A stretch of 64,000 bases of DNA from Doryteuthis pealeii (GCA_023376005.1 CM042156.1:45835361-45899360), one strand, 5' to 3'. Positions 12,537-21,069 are shown, counted from the first letter of the stretch. Notes: a model not told the origin generated them from the sequence alone. Numbers and translations: made by a program.

Positions 12537-12879
12537 GGTGAGCGTATGGCGGGAAAAATGTTAGATGTTATTAGAAAGAAGCCCATATGTACGAAGAGAA
12601 AATAATTTAGGCGTACTTCCGTTGATACGTCGTTCACGAATGCATTTCCAATATCTGAAGTTGATGATCTAACCCAGGCAAAGACTCGCTGTTCGTTTAT
12701 TGATGCCTATGTCCATTTTCTTCTCTAATAACAAATGCGAATGCCAGTATGTCCGTGTGTCACCTTTTTGTAACTTTACTCCTAGAGGCCGTATCCCAAC
12801 ATATTATACCAGTTTGGAATCAGGCCGACTCCGTGAGCAAATTAAAAACATTACTGGCCGATTCCGAACTCGCAATCCT

Positions 12880-12960
12880 GAAATTTTGGTTTGGTTTGGT
12901 TTTGCGGCATTTCAACCTCAGTGGGTCATTTAATGCCAATAAAGTTTTAAAATAAATCAA
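12880..12960 (-). mobile_element. SINE tail fragment
   Basis: The words cggcatttcaacctcagtgg and tcatttaatgccaa match the distal part of the SINEs at 32500 and 47395, where catatcaacc and atttaatgcc recur. No tRNA-like head is present. Confidence 0.45.
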
Positions 12961-13004
12961 TGGATAATACAATTTTTTTATAAATACATTTTTCTATTTA
13001 ACCC

Positions 13005-13240
13005 ATAGATGGGACCTTAACAGGTACTACCACTCTGGGTCAGAGTGGACCAGGGAGCAATGGTGATGAAGGGGTGCTCCACATTCCCCAAACCTCCAAA
13101 ACTGGAACCTCACAATCAGATAGAGTTTAACGTCATTCCCAGGACATGTAGACCCTCAGTCACCGCATTCTAGCACCCATATGATAAAAAGGGCTTGGGG
13201 CTTGCCATAAGGGCAATAGGGTTGGGAAAATTTTTGGGTA
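13005..13240. repeat. Dispersed repeat shared with inverted repeat A
   Basis: The words ggtactaccactctgggtc, gcaatggtgatgaagggg and gggcaatagggttggg match the segments at 2160-2420, 2690-2960 and 45760-46000. Its class is unknown. Confidence 0.65.
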
Positions 13241-13298
13241 CTGAAATTTTAGATTCACAAGTTTAATTACTGCGATTATTTTCGGCGATTTTTTACGC

Positions 13299-13331
<33 letters not shown>

Positions 13332-14090
13332 GACGAAATTTTTGTACGATAGCAATACTTGGAAATAAATTTGGAATAATCGAAATTAATAACGAAATTC
13401 AGGAAAGTTACCCATGAAATATAATACCCACCACATAATTGTTTGTACGAAAAGTATGGAACTAAGTAGATCAAATGTTTTTAAATTAAATGACTGCAGA
13501 AAAATGCTCCAGGGAAAGAGATTTGGCTCCAATGAAGAAGTGATATCGGGGGGCGTATTTTGAGGACAAATAGTTCTACAAAAAAAAAAGGCATCGAATT
13601 GTTAGAGAAGCGTTGAAATCAGTGAATCACTCTAAAAGGGAACTATGTTGATGAATAAGGTTGAATTTTGCCTAAAAGTTGTTTTTTTTAATTAGTTAGG
13701 CCCGGGACTCATTGAGTGATGTGTTATCGTTGAACTTTTAAAATGTAAGTTTAGATATTAATGCAATACTCTGGAAACAAGCCATTTGCGCTGACCCCGA
13801 AAGGAAAAACCAAAAATGTTGTTTATCATACAGCTTTGCAATTAATTCCAAATAGACAAATAATATAATTTTGTAATAAAACTGTTAATTCTAACTAGGG
13901 GTTTTTAGGGGTGGGTTTTAGGGTTAGTTTAATGGGAAAATAAATAAATAATTTGGGTTCTGTTTTTTCTAGGTCACCTGTAATATGTTTTCATTTTCCA
14001 ACCGATTCGCAAGTTTAGCCATATGATGTCATCCCCTCAAATCTGACGAAAAGAAAATTCCCTGACCTCCCACCAGGCAGGATTAAATTA
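13241..14090. other. AT-rich interval without recognised gene
   Basis: Contains poly-T at 13302-13329 and a GGGGTTTTTAGGGG / TTTTAGGGTTAG stretch at about 13895-13935 that resembles the telomere-like centre of the MITE family. Nothing else recognised. Confidence 0.4.
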
Positions 14091-14094
14091 AGAT

Positions 14095-14229
14095 CGTTTT
14101 TACGTGTTGATTTTTATGGGTCATCCTTCGAGGACCGAACTCGGTATTCATTAGTAATAGATCAGCAAACGATTATTAAACCATGTTTTTATCTCCCCTA
14201 CCCGGGCTTCGCCGGGTAGCCGCTGCTAG
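14095..14229 (+). mobile_element. Helitron-type 3' terminus, family 2
   Basis: An 8-bp hairpin (ctacccgg at 198-205 of the line, ccgggtag at 212-219, that is 14198-14219, six-base loop) is followed after six bases by CTAG (14226-14229) and then T. A terminal hairpin a few bases before CTRR with a following T is the Helitron 3' signature. Related ends lie at 23637-23669, 24516-24547, about 59837-59870 and about 60710-60745. The 5' end was not found. Confidence 0.6.
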
Positions 14230-14649
14230 TAATCATAAAATAATCAATATAACATGTTTTATGTTTTAATTTAAAAAAAAATGTACTCGATGCATAAAGT
14301 GTGATTGTTGGTCTGAAGGGTTAATCGAGAACCGTCCGCTTAATTGCCGCCCAATATGATGGCTTTTAAGCTAGTCAATTATAAGCGGTTGACATTACAC
14401 ACGATAGTGAGCTGGAAAACAGAGTTTAAATTTGTTTTGTTTTTTTCTCACAGCAAATTTAAAAATCATATCTGGATTTGATTATGTGTCGGTAGAAATA
14501 TGTTTACGATAGATTTATGAGGTCTCTGTTAACCCCTATTTTCAACAACAAACCCAATTTTGTTTTATTATTAATTGATTCATTTTTTCCCTCTTTTAAA
14601 ACATTCTGGCCATTGTCGTTTCAATTCCTTTATCTGTATAGCTGAATAA

Positions 14650-14740
14650 TACCCCCTCTCTCTTTCTTTCTCTCCCCCTCTCTCTTTCTTTCTTTCTTTC
14701 TCTCTGTCTCTCTGTCTCTCTCTGTCTCTCTCTCTCTTGC
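14650..14740. repeat. CT-rich microsatellite
   Basis: Mixed CT, CTTT and CTGT repeat. Confidence 0.9.
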
Positions 14741-14962
14741 ATGAAAGTTGATTAAAACCTTTCCTAATACAGAATGGACATCATTCAAAAAACAATTAAT
14801 GTTGTACCTATAATTTTTCAATAATTCCTTTCGCTAAAAACAAAATGTAGTCTAAATATTTTGACATATTATTTTGGGTTCAAACATAAAGATTTTTCCC
14901 AGATTATCTAAAAAAACCTTATACATATGTATCATTTGTTCATTAGCTGTCTGTCTCAGATT

Positions 14963-14965
<3 letters not shown>

Positions 14966-15020
<55 letters not shown>

Positions 15021-15029
15021 TGTGTGTGT
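14966..15029. repeat. (TA)n(GT)n compound microsatellite
   Basis: TA array running into GT, directly upstream of the inverted-repeat element at 15030. Confidence 0.95.
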
Positions 15030-15285
15030 TGAAAAGAGAAATAAAGGAAAGAAAGTATTGAATGGATAAAATAGGATATTTTTATTAATTTAACTTACAC
15101 GTGTTTTAATAACAAAATGAAATGAAATAAAAATAATAATTTTATTTTGTTATTCAAAAATAATAATAGATTGAATAATGTACACATGGATAAACTCCTG
15201 ACCGAAACACGTGTAAGTTAAATTAATTAAAATATTCCTCTTTTATCCATTCAATACTTTCCTTTCTTTCTCTTTTCAACATACC
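15030..15285. mobile_element. Inverted-repeat (hairpin) element, tail type I, with ribozyme remnant
   Basis: About 80-bp arms: gaaaagagaaataaagg at the left pairs with cctttctttctcttttc at the right, with an AT-rich middle. On the plus strand 15193-15219 contains AACT, CTGA, CGAAAC, the palindrome ACACGTGT and AGTT. That is a hammerhead lacking most of stem II. It is followed by the tail ataccgtcggattcatt, shared with the elements at 18021 and 21176, and then a TA array. Confidence 0.7.
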
Positions 15286-15310
15286 GTCGGATTCATTCCA
15301 GTTTCATTTA

Positions 15311-15364
15311 TTATATATATATATATAATATATATATATATATATTATATATATATATATATAA
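15311..15364. repeat. (TA)n microsatellite
   Basis: Slightly interrupted TA array. Confidence 0.95.
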
Positions 15365-15386
15365 ATGTACATATATATTAGCAATA

Positions 15387-15815
15387 CTAGCAAGAACATT
15401 CACCCTCCGGATGTAAGTATTTAAGTTTTAATGTTATGAAATATATTAAATAAGAAAGACTAACGAAATTAAATAAGAACGCATATAAACAGATTATACT
15501 TATTTTGATTATATTTTAGTTGGTTTCTATATAAATCATTCATAGGAATAATTTTGATACGTTGGAGAATAAAACAATGATATTAGAGATCAATAGCACC
15601 AAGTAATTATTTATTAAACCTGGTTTTGTTAAAACCAGTATGCAAATTAGCCACTCTATATGTTATGTAAACCATTATTTCTGAGTAATGTATAAGGCAC
15701 ATTGCAGAATTTTAAACGCACTAATAACATGGGCTGTTTCGTGAGAAATCTAACTGAGATTTTGATAGAGACATACATCGTTAACAAATAAGATTCATTC
15801 TATGTATTAATGCTT
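15387..15815 (-). mobile_element. Helitron-like copy, family 1
   Basis: On the minus strand it ends with the hairpin catcc/gggtg, about ten bases, then CTAG followed by T. It is homologous over about 430 bp to 8724-9150. No coding capacity, so a non-autonomous element. Confidence 0.6.
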
Positions 15816-15817
15816 TT

Positions 15818-15821
<4 letters not shown>

Positions 15822-15858
<37 letters not shown>
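15822..15858. repeat. (TA)n microsatellite
   Basis: Pure TA array between the Helitron copy and the next SINE. Confidence 0.95.
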
Positions 15859-15859
<1 letters not shown>

Positions 15860-16085
15860 CGTCCGGCTAGAAACCACAAGGTTCCTAGTTCGATACCGGT
15901 CCCCGCCAACTCAGCGTATGAGTAGCACAGGAATCTGTGCAGTAAAGTAAGGAGCTGATGGTAGGTGTGGCGCTCCACCTCAGATGCTAAAAACAATCTC
16001 CTAGGTTTAGCGCTATTGAAAAGGGGGTAGACTCCCTCGCTGACTGACTGATACCGACTTTAGGCCGCCCCGTCGACTTTACTTA
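15859..16085 (+). mobile_element. tRNA-derived SINE, head partly truncated
   Basis: The head has ccacaaggttcctagttcga then taccgg, a good B-box, with the body cagcgtatgagtagcac and gtgcagtaaagtaa. The same family with an intact A-box (tagctcagtcggttgagc) is at 52955. The A-box end here is cut at the TA array. Confidence 0.7.
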
Positions 16086-16108
16086 CTATATATATATATA
16101 TATATATA

Positions 16109-16420
16109 GGGGGTCATCCACAGACACGTGTTTCGACTTATCAAGTCTCCTCAGTGTGGCTAGACATTTTGTAAGCTACCTACAGCCGGAATTGAAATCC
16201 GATCGGTTGGGTGTCAGTCCGGCACCGTAACCATTAGGCTGTCTTCACTTACAGAATGGGAAGGGGATTTTAACTGTTTTAATACACACATCGCTTTGCG
16301 TGTAAAGGCCGTCACAAAGTGCTCCATTCCTTAGAAGAGCGTTGCGTTTACGCTTGAGTTGGCGGCCGTCAGCAAGATCCCCCCCAGAGTGCTCAACCCT
16401 AGGGGATGGGAGCATATATA
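16109..16420 (-). mobile_element. Ribozyme-SINE tandem unit 1 (312 bp)
   Basis: First of two nearly identical head-to-tail units that differ by a few one-base indels. Read on the minus strand, each unit has a tRNA-like head: A-box-like AGCCTAATGGTTACGG (within 16221-16240), then B-box-like GGATTTCAATTCC (16188-16200). A complete hammerhead ribozyme follows about 30 bases downstream. A TA array lies directly on the left. Known comparisons are the schistosome Sm-alpha SINE-ribozyme and metazoan retrozymes; assignment to either is inference. Confidence 0.8.
16118..16159 (-). ncRNA. Hammerhead ribozyme 1
   Basis: All conserved parts are present on the minus strand. Stem I is CCACA with UGUGG (5 bp), and the core is CUGAGGA. 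Stem II is GACUU with AAGUC (5 bp, loop GAU), followed by GAAA. Stem III is the self-complementary ACAC/GUGU, either 2 bp with a 4-base loop or 4 bp in a dimer. The cleavage triplet is GUC with the cut after 16123. Very short stem III is typical of hammerheads from Penelope-like elements and animal retrozymes. Confidence 0.88.
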
Positions 16421-16730
16421 GGGGGTCATCCACAGACACGTGTTTCGACTTATCAAGTCTCCTCAGTGTGGCTAGACATTTTGTAAGCTACCTACAGCCG
16501 GAATTGAAATCCGATCGGTTGGTGTCAGTCCGGCACCGTAACCATTAGGCTGTCTTCACTTACAGAATGGGAAGGGATTTAACTGTTTTAATACACACAT
16601 CGCTTTGCGTGTAAAGGCCGTCACAAAGTGCTCCATTCCTTAGAAGAGCGTTGCGTTTACGCTTGAGTTGGCGGCCGTCAGCAAGATCCCCCCCAGAGTG
16701 CTCAACCCTAGGGGATGGGGAGCATATATA
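16421..16730 (-). mobile_element. Ribozyme-SINE tandem unit 2 (310 bp)
   Basis: Second unit of the tandem pair with the same head and ribozyme order. Transcription from its tRNA-like head would run through ribozyme 2, then unit 1 and ribozyme 1, so double cleavage would free a 312-base monomer. It is followed by a TA/GT array, with no third copy. Confidence 0.8.
16430..16471 (-). ncRNA. Hammerhead ribozyme 2
   Basis: Identical to ribozyme 1 and displaced by exactly 312 bases. Stem I, the CUGAGGA core, stem II, GAAA, the palindromic stem III and the GUC cleavage site are all intact. Confidence 0.88.
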
Positions 16731-16843
16731 TATATGTGTGTGTGTGTGTGTGTCTGTGTTTCTGTATTTGTCTATGTGACTGTGTGTGTATGTATGTATC
16801 TTTTGATAATAAGGACTTGTATGTTAGCTTCTCTAATTAATTA

Positions 16844-16889
<46 letters not shown>

Positions 16890-16890
16890 G
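16724..16890. repeat. TA/GT arrays
   Basis: A TA-GT-rich stretch (16724-16800), a short spacer, then a TA array at 16848-16887. Confidence 0.9.
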
Positions 16891-17440
16891 TACGCATACA
16901 CACATACACATGTGTAAGAACGCATGTGTTTTAGAACGCGTGTGTATAAAAACGAAACCAATTTCCAAAAGATGTAGGGGGCGTGGCAAATAAGGGACAT
17001 CCGCTGCCTGCCTCTTTCGTTTGGCTTCTGTCGGGTAGCGAACACGTTGCACTGGCCTGGCCTGGACTCATGTGGGTCTGACGGTCGTACAATTAGGGGT
17101 AGGGTTTGGTGTGTGACCAGGAGGAGAAAGATGAAGCCAGTTTCAAGGAACAATTAGCTGTTTTTTCTTTTCTTTTTATACGCTCTGTCCTGAAAAACTC
17201 GTTCATCGACTCTTGCCGCCATTATTATGCTAATTAGATGCAAACAACGATTAATCTTCTTTACTCATTGCAAAATGCATTTTGTTGTCGGCGAAATAAA
17301 GCAAGTTTTACAACTTTAAAAAAAAAAAAGTACTTTGGTTTTGACGAATTTCTTTTTCTTTTACACCCAATTTTTTTTCTTTCTTTTTACCTCCTCTTTT
17401 TTTAAGTCGCTCTCCTTATTTTTCTTTTTTTTTTTCAAAG
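16891..17440. other. Interval without recognised gene
   Basis: Moderately GC-rich to about 17150, then AT-rich. Open frames are short and contain TA-array translation, so I do not support them as genes. Confidence 0.4.
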
Positions 17441-17444
17441 AAAG

Positions 17445-17449
<5 letters not shown>

Positions 17450-17523
<74 letters not shown>
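17450..17523. repeat. (CT)n microsatellite
   Basis: Pure CT array of about 37 units. Confidence 0.97.
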
Positions 17524-17526
<3 letters not shown>

Positions 17527-17560
17527 GTTGTATTGCTAATTTTTCCTCCTCTTATTTCAT

Positions 17561-17645
17561 GTTACTCCCTCATAAATCACTCTACTCAACTTTTGTCACC
17601 CTCTCTAATTTATGTAATTTATGAGGAGTAATATGAAATAAAGCA

Positions 17646-17704
<59 letters not shown>
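17561..17704. repeat. Short inverted repeat followed by TA array
   Basis: Arms gttactccctcataaat (from 17561) and atttatgaggagtaat (to about 17633) flank a 40-base middle. The TA array at 17649-17704 follows. Confidence 0.7.
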
Positions 17705-17705
<1 letters not shown>

Positions 17706-17844
17706 TCAACGTGGTTGCCACTGATAGGATGTGATATAAGGTGATAAGTATGGGGTATCCACGAGGATCGAATTCGCTATTAAGTAGTAATGAATCTGCG
17801 AGACTAGATTACAAACCATTGATGGGACGCCCCATCCCCCCACA

Positions 17845-17860
<16 letters not shown>
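17705..17860 (-). mobile_element. tRNA-derived SINE, 'ctgcgagacta' family
   Basis: On the minus strand the head carries atcaatggtttgtaatctag, then the shared word tagtctcgcagat and the B-box-like gaattcgatcctcg. Relatives lie at 20885, 42880, 50230 and 63475. Confidence 0.6.
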
Positions 17861-17875
<15 letters not shown>

Positions 17876-17882
<7 letters not shown>

Positions 17883-17953
17883 GGGGTCCATAAAGTCTGT
17901 GTGCACGTTAAAGCATTTACAAATTTATTGTACACGGACTTTGTGGACACCCT
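17876..17953. mobile_element. Very short MITE with mariner-like ends
   Basis: A 78-bp inverted repeat in TA sequence: ggggtccataaagtctgtgt at the left pairs with acacggactttgtggacacc at the right. TA on each side would be the target duplication of a Tc1/mariner element. Superfamily is inferred from the TA context only. Confidence 0.55.
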
Positions 17954-17972
17954 ATATATAATACATTTAGGT

Positions 17973-17973
<1 letters not shown>

Positions 17974-18020
<47 letters not shown>
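17974..18020. repeat. (TA)n microsatellite
   Basis: TA array directly upstream of the hairpin element at 18021. Confidence 0.95.
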
Positions 18021-18024
<4 letters not shown>

Positions 18025-18255
18025 GGGTATAAAAACACACAATATTGTTAAAATGAATATATTTTATATCATTTTCATAGCTCGGTTTGAATTTAAATTA
18101 TTTTCTGCTTCTCTCTTGATGAGTCCGGATTAAAACATGCTCTGATGATGATTTTTTTATAAATCGAAATATTGTTCAATATTAGCAATGAAAATGATGT
18201 AAAATATATTCATTTTTAACAATATTGTGTGTTTTCATACCCTTTATACCATCGG
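18021..18255 (+). mobile_element. Inverted-repeat element, tail type I, carrying a hammerhead
   Basis: Arms: aaagggtataaaaacacac on the left pairs with gtgtgttttcatacccttt on the right. The arm sequence is related to that of the element at 21176. The tail ataccatcggattcat follows, shared with 15285 and 21277, then a CA/TA array. Confidence 0.75.
18138..18187 (+). ncRNA. Hammerhead ribozyme 3
   Basis: Stem I is UGCU with AGCA (4 bp) and the core CUGAUGA is at 18142-18148. One extra U is followed by stem II, GAUUU with AAAUC (5 bp, loop 18155-18160). GAAA is at 18166-18169. Stem III is AUAUUG with CAAUAU (6 bp, 2-base loop), with U16.1 at 18182 and cleavage after U18183 (triplet AUU). The extra U between core and stem II and the tight stem III loop are deviations. 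Confidence 0.7.
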
Positions 18256-18277
18256 ATTCATATCCTTACTCTTAGCT

Positions 18278-18285
<8 letters not shown>

Positions 18286-18333
<48 letters not shown>
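18286..18333. repeat. (TA)n microsatellite
   Basis: Short CA then TA array, directly upstream of the next hairpin element. Confidence 0.95.
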
Positions 18334-18335
<2 letters not shown>

Positions 18336-18778
18336 AAATGGATATAAAGTAACCTACTCGAGTTTCATCATCTGAATCGTCAGGGTTACATCCGCTGAAT
18401 TAATCGAGTTTTCGATTAATATCTGTTGATACCACGTATGTCTGTTGAAACGGGTCTTATCGTTATAGATGAACGCTTGTTTAGGGATTTAAAAAAAAAA
18501 CTCACCGGAAACTGTTTTTGTTTATTAGATTAGAAAATGTGAATTAATTTGTGGGAATTACTTTTTCAATTGTTATTTCATGAAGGGTAGATTAAAACCA
18601 CTCTCACGCCCCGTAATCTACCCATCTCGAGTAGGTTACTTTATATCCATTTCTTAAATAAATGTTGCTCTACATTGTATTGAGCACTTTGTATTTGTTT
18701 TTTCACGGTCTTAACCCCTGGATACTCTGCGGTCCCAACGATCGTACCCGTACCTACCGGTAAGCCACTACTCATACA
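18334..18778. mobile_element. Inverted-repeat element, tail type II, carrying a hammerhead
   Basis: The outer arms aagaaatggatataaagtaa (18334 on) and ttactttatatccatttctt (to about 18655) enclose about 280 bp. The tail tgctctac...tattgagcacttt at 18666 on is shared with elements at 21519 and 23243. A CA/TA array follows. A degenerate relative is at 34220-34600. Confidence 0.75.
18349..18389 (-). ncRNA. Hammerhead ribozyme 4
   Basis: On the minus strand stem I is GUAACC with GGUUAC (6 bp) and the core is CUGACGA. Stem II is weak: UCA with UGA plus a U-U mismatch next to the core. GAAA follows, then the self-complementary stem III ACUC/GAGU, with U16.1 and A17. All invariant core bases are intact; only stem II is poor. 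Confidence 0.7.
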
Positions 18779-18781
18779 TAC

Positions 18782-18782
<1 letters not shown>

Positions 18783-18858
<76 letters not shown>
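18783..18858. repeat. (CA)n(TA)n compound microsatellite
   Basis: CA array running into TA. Confidence 0.97.
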
Positions 18859-18859
<1 letters not shown>

Positions 18860-18861
<2 letters not shown>

Positions 18862-19085
18862 GTTTTAATGGCATATTAACCTTCGTGGTTTATCTAATCC
18901 CAAACCCACCCTTGGATAAGAACGTTGATAATACTATTTAACCCGCAGCTAAAGTGATGAGAGGATTCATATATTTCTTAACGATATTCGTCCGAAAGTG
19001 AACGTACTGGCCCGACTGGAGTTCAAACTCGCTTATTACAATATCGCAGTCCAGCATGTTAGTCACTTAGCGAAGGGGACTTCCC
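18860..19085 (-). mobile_element. tRNA-derived SINE
   Basis: On the minus strand the head has ctaagtgactaacatgctgg and B-box-like gagtttgaactcc, then the shared body (cactttcggacgaata) and the distal words gttaatatgccattaaaac. Confidence 0.7.
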
Positions 19086-19329
19086 GTCCTGACAAGAACC
19101 GGTGTTTTCTGAGTAACCTGGCCGTGAAGGACATCTGTTGTTTGTTGCTTGACAAATGCATGGCTAACAAAAGCGACACATGCATAACCCTCACATACAT
19201 ACAAATACCTGCGCACACAAATTACACACGCATGCACGCAAAAATATAAGTACACACACGAGGAATTCAGAGGAACAAACATCACCATACGATCATACAA
19301 CAGAATGGGCATATTCTAAGAACAGCATT
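19086..19329. other. CA-rich interval without recognised gene
   Basis: Imperfect ACAC/ATAC sequence. The overlapping open frames on both strands are low-complexity translations. Confidence 0.4.
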
Positions 19330-19550
19330 TGCATTTCACATAGCGCTAACACCCTTGGGAAAGGTATGAATCTATATATTCTCTTTGCAGCCATGTGTAA
19401 ATAGTAGGACAGACTTGGCTCTTTAACCTTGACTAGATAACCAGTCTAGGAGAAGAAAAAACTCTGAATTCAAACCTGTTAAACTCCGCTTAAGAAATTG
19501 ACCTTGTGTCGCATCCTGCTCGTGCAGAGGGGTTGGTAAATATATAAGAA
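19330..19550 (+). mobile_element. SINE body, 'gccaggtaaccagtctagg' family
   Basis: The words ataaccagtctaggagaag, aactccgcttaagaaattga and cttgtgtcgcatcctgctcg are shared with 26361-26640 (minus), 50385-50580 (plus) and more distantly 30095, 49485 and 55465. The copy at 26361 shows the tRNA-like head. Confidence 0.65.
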
Positions 19551-19589
19551 CAGTCAGCATCTCCCCTTCCAGGGCTCCGTGCTTTCAGA

Positions 19590-19650
19590 AATCTTCTGAC
19601 GAAGGGTTTTTTTCGTCCCGAAATATTAAGAGAATAAATCAAAGGTAAAT
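19590..19650 (+). ncRNA. Hammerhead-like motif, doubtful
   Basis: CTGACGA (19596-19602), an extra A, GGG (19604-19606) pairing with CCC (19617-19619), then GAAA (19620-19623). Stem I is weak and stem III does not close convincingly, so this is either a decayed ribozyme or chance. Confidence 0.3.
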
Positions 19651-19782
19651 AAACAACATCATAGTTACCTTGTTTTTTTTTTCTTTTCTTTTTTTTTTAC
19701 ACTTGCATTGTGATAGCCTTCAAAACCAACCACCAAAATAAATATAAGTACATATATGTAGAAACATCCACACACGAAAAAG

Positions 19783-19788
<6 letters not shown>

Positions 19789-19825
<37 letters not shown>
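19789..19825. repeat. (TA)n microsatellite
   Basis: Pure TA array. Confidence 0.95.
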
Positions 19826-19828
<3 letters not shown>

Positions 19829-20023
19829 ATCAAGGAAGTAACTCACAATTATTAGTAATTAACTAATTACTTGACATTACTAATAAACATAGGTTTCCTA
19901 CTACTAAAAAGGACAAAGTCTCTGTAATTGTTACTTAGTAGTAACTTAGGTCTCCACGTGTCCGCCCCCAGTCGTTGACCCCAGTTGCATGGTTGCCAGG
20001 CCCTCTTTAAGGATCGCCCTGCT

Positions 20024-20187
20024 CTGGACGCATTCACCAATTCTCCCTCTTTATCTCAACCCCCTCTCTCTCTCTCTTTCTCTCTCTCTTTATCTATCTA
20101 TCTATCTATCTATCTATCTCATTCTATTTCTAATCCTTACCCCCTTTATTTATCTGGACGCATTCACCAATTCTCCCTCTATATCTC

Positions 20188-20222
<35 letters not shown>

Positions 20223-20431
20223 ATCTATCTATCTATCTATCTATCTCATTCTATTTCTAACCCTCACCTCCTTTATTTATCTGGACGCATTCACCAATTC
20301 TCCTCTATATCTCAACTCTCTCTCTCTCTCTCTCTCTCTCTTTTCTCTCTCTCTCTCTTCTCTTTATCTATCTATCTATCTATCCATCTATCTATCTCAT
20401 TCTATTTCTAACCCTTACCCCCTTTATTTAT
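20024..20431 (+). repeat. Minisatellite of three 127-150 bp units with nested microsatellites
   Basis: Units start at 20024, 20154 and 20281 with ctggacgcattcaccaattc. Each contains a TCTC array then a TATC array and ends tcattctatttctaa...cctttatttat. The array stops just before the start of inverted repeat C. Confidence 0.9.
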
Positions 20432-20459
20432 CAGGGGTACGTGTACTCAAATAAACACA

Positions 20460-20880
20460 GGGGGTGGAATATTCGTAAAAATAAAAGTCCGATAAGATTG
20501 CTTTATATCTGTCCAATGTCCCTTTTCTTTTTCTTTTTTTTTTCTACTTCCGAAAGCAGATGGTCTCCGTGAACCAAGCCACTCCTGCTTTTTATCTTAC
20601 CCCTCATATGGATTATTTCCTCGAGTTGACACAGACCGGGAGATTCACTTAGACCTGCGAGTCTTTTATTTTATTCTATTTTTTAAAACTTTTTTTTTTA
20701 TATACCCCATCACAAACACCTTTTTCCTCTTTTCTCCCTTTCCAGCCGTCCTTCATAGATCGTTGTTCTGTAATAAAAAAAGAAAAAAACAGAAAAAGAA
20801 AAAGAAGGGCAAATTAGACATCAATTAACGAAATGGACCTGTCGAGTTGATTTTCATGATTGAAATACAAAATAAGATAA
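20460..20880. other. Interval without recognised gene, conserved in both C arms
   Basis: AT-rich with T and A homopolymers; the counterpart is about 63560-63980. No gene recognised. Confidence 0.4.
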
Positions 20881-20884
20881 TGGG

Positions 20885-20965
20885 GCATCCCATCGTGGTG
20901 CAATGGTTAGAAAAGCTAGTCTCGCATCTCCATACTTGCGACCTTGTTTCACATCCAACCCGTGG
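20885..20965 (+). mobile_element. tRNA-derived SINE head, 'ctgcgagacta' family relative
   Basis: catcgtggtgcaatggttag is a good A-box, followed by gctagtctcgcatctcc and gcgaccttgtttcacatcc. The counterpart at about 63475-63560 is on the minus strand. Confidence 0.6.
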
Positions 20966-21069
20966 CAAACAGATAAATATATGTAAAATGAAATAATGTA
21001 AAATTTTGATCAGTTTCCTTTTATTATGAGTTGAGGAGAATTTCTGACTTTGAAGTTTATTAAAATTGG

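Larger units (their letters stand above)
8456..12680 (-). repeat. Inverted repeat B, right arm
   Basis: Reverse complement of 4001-8237 with frequent small indels and substitutions. No large insertion distinguishes the two arms. No coding gene recognised. Confidence 0.9.
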
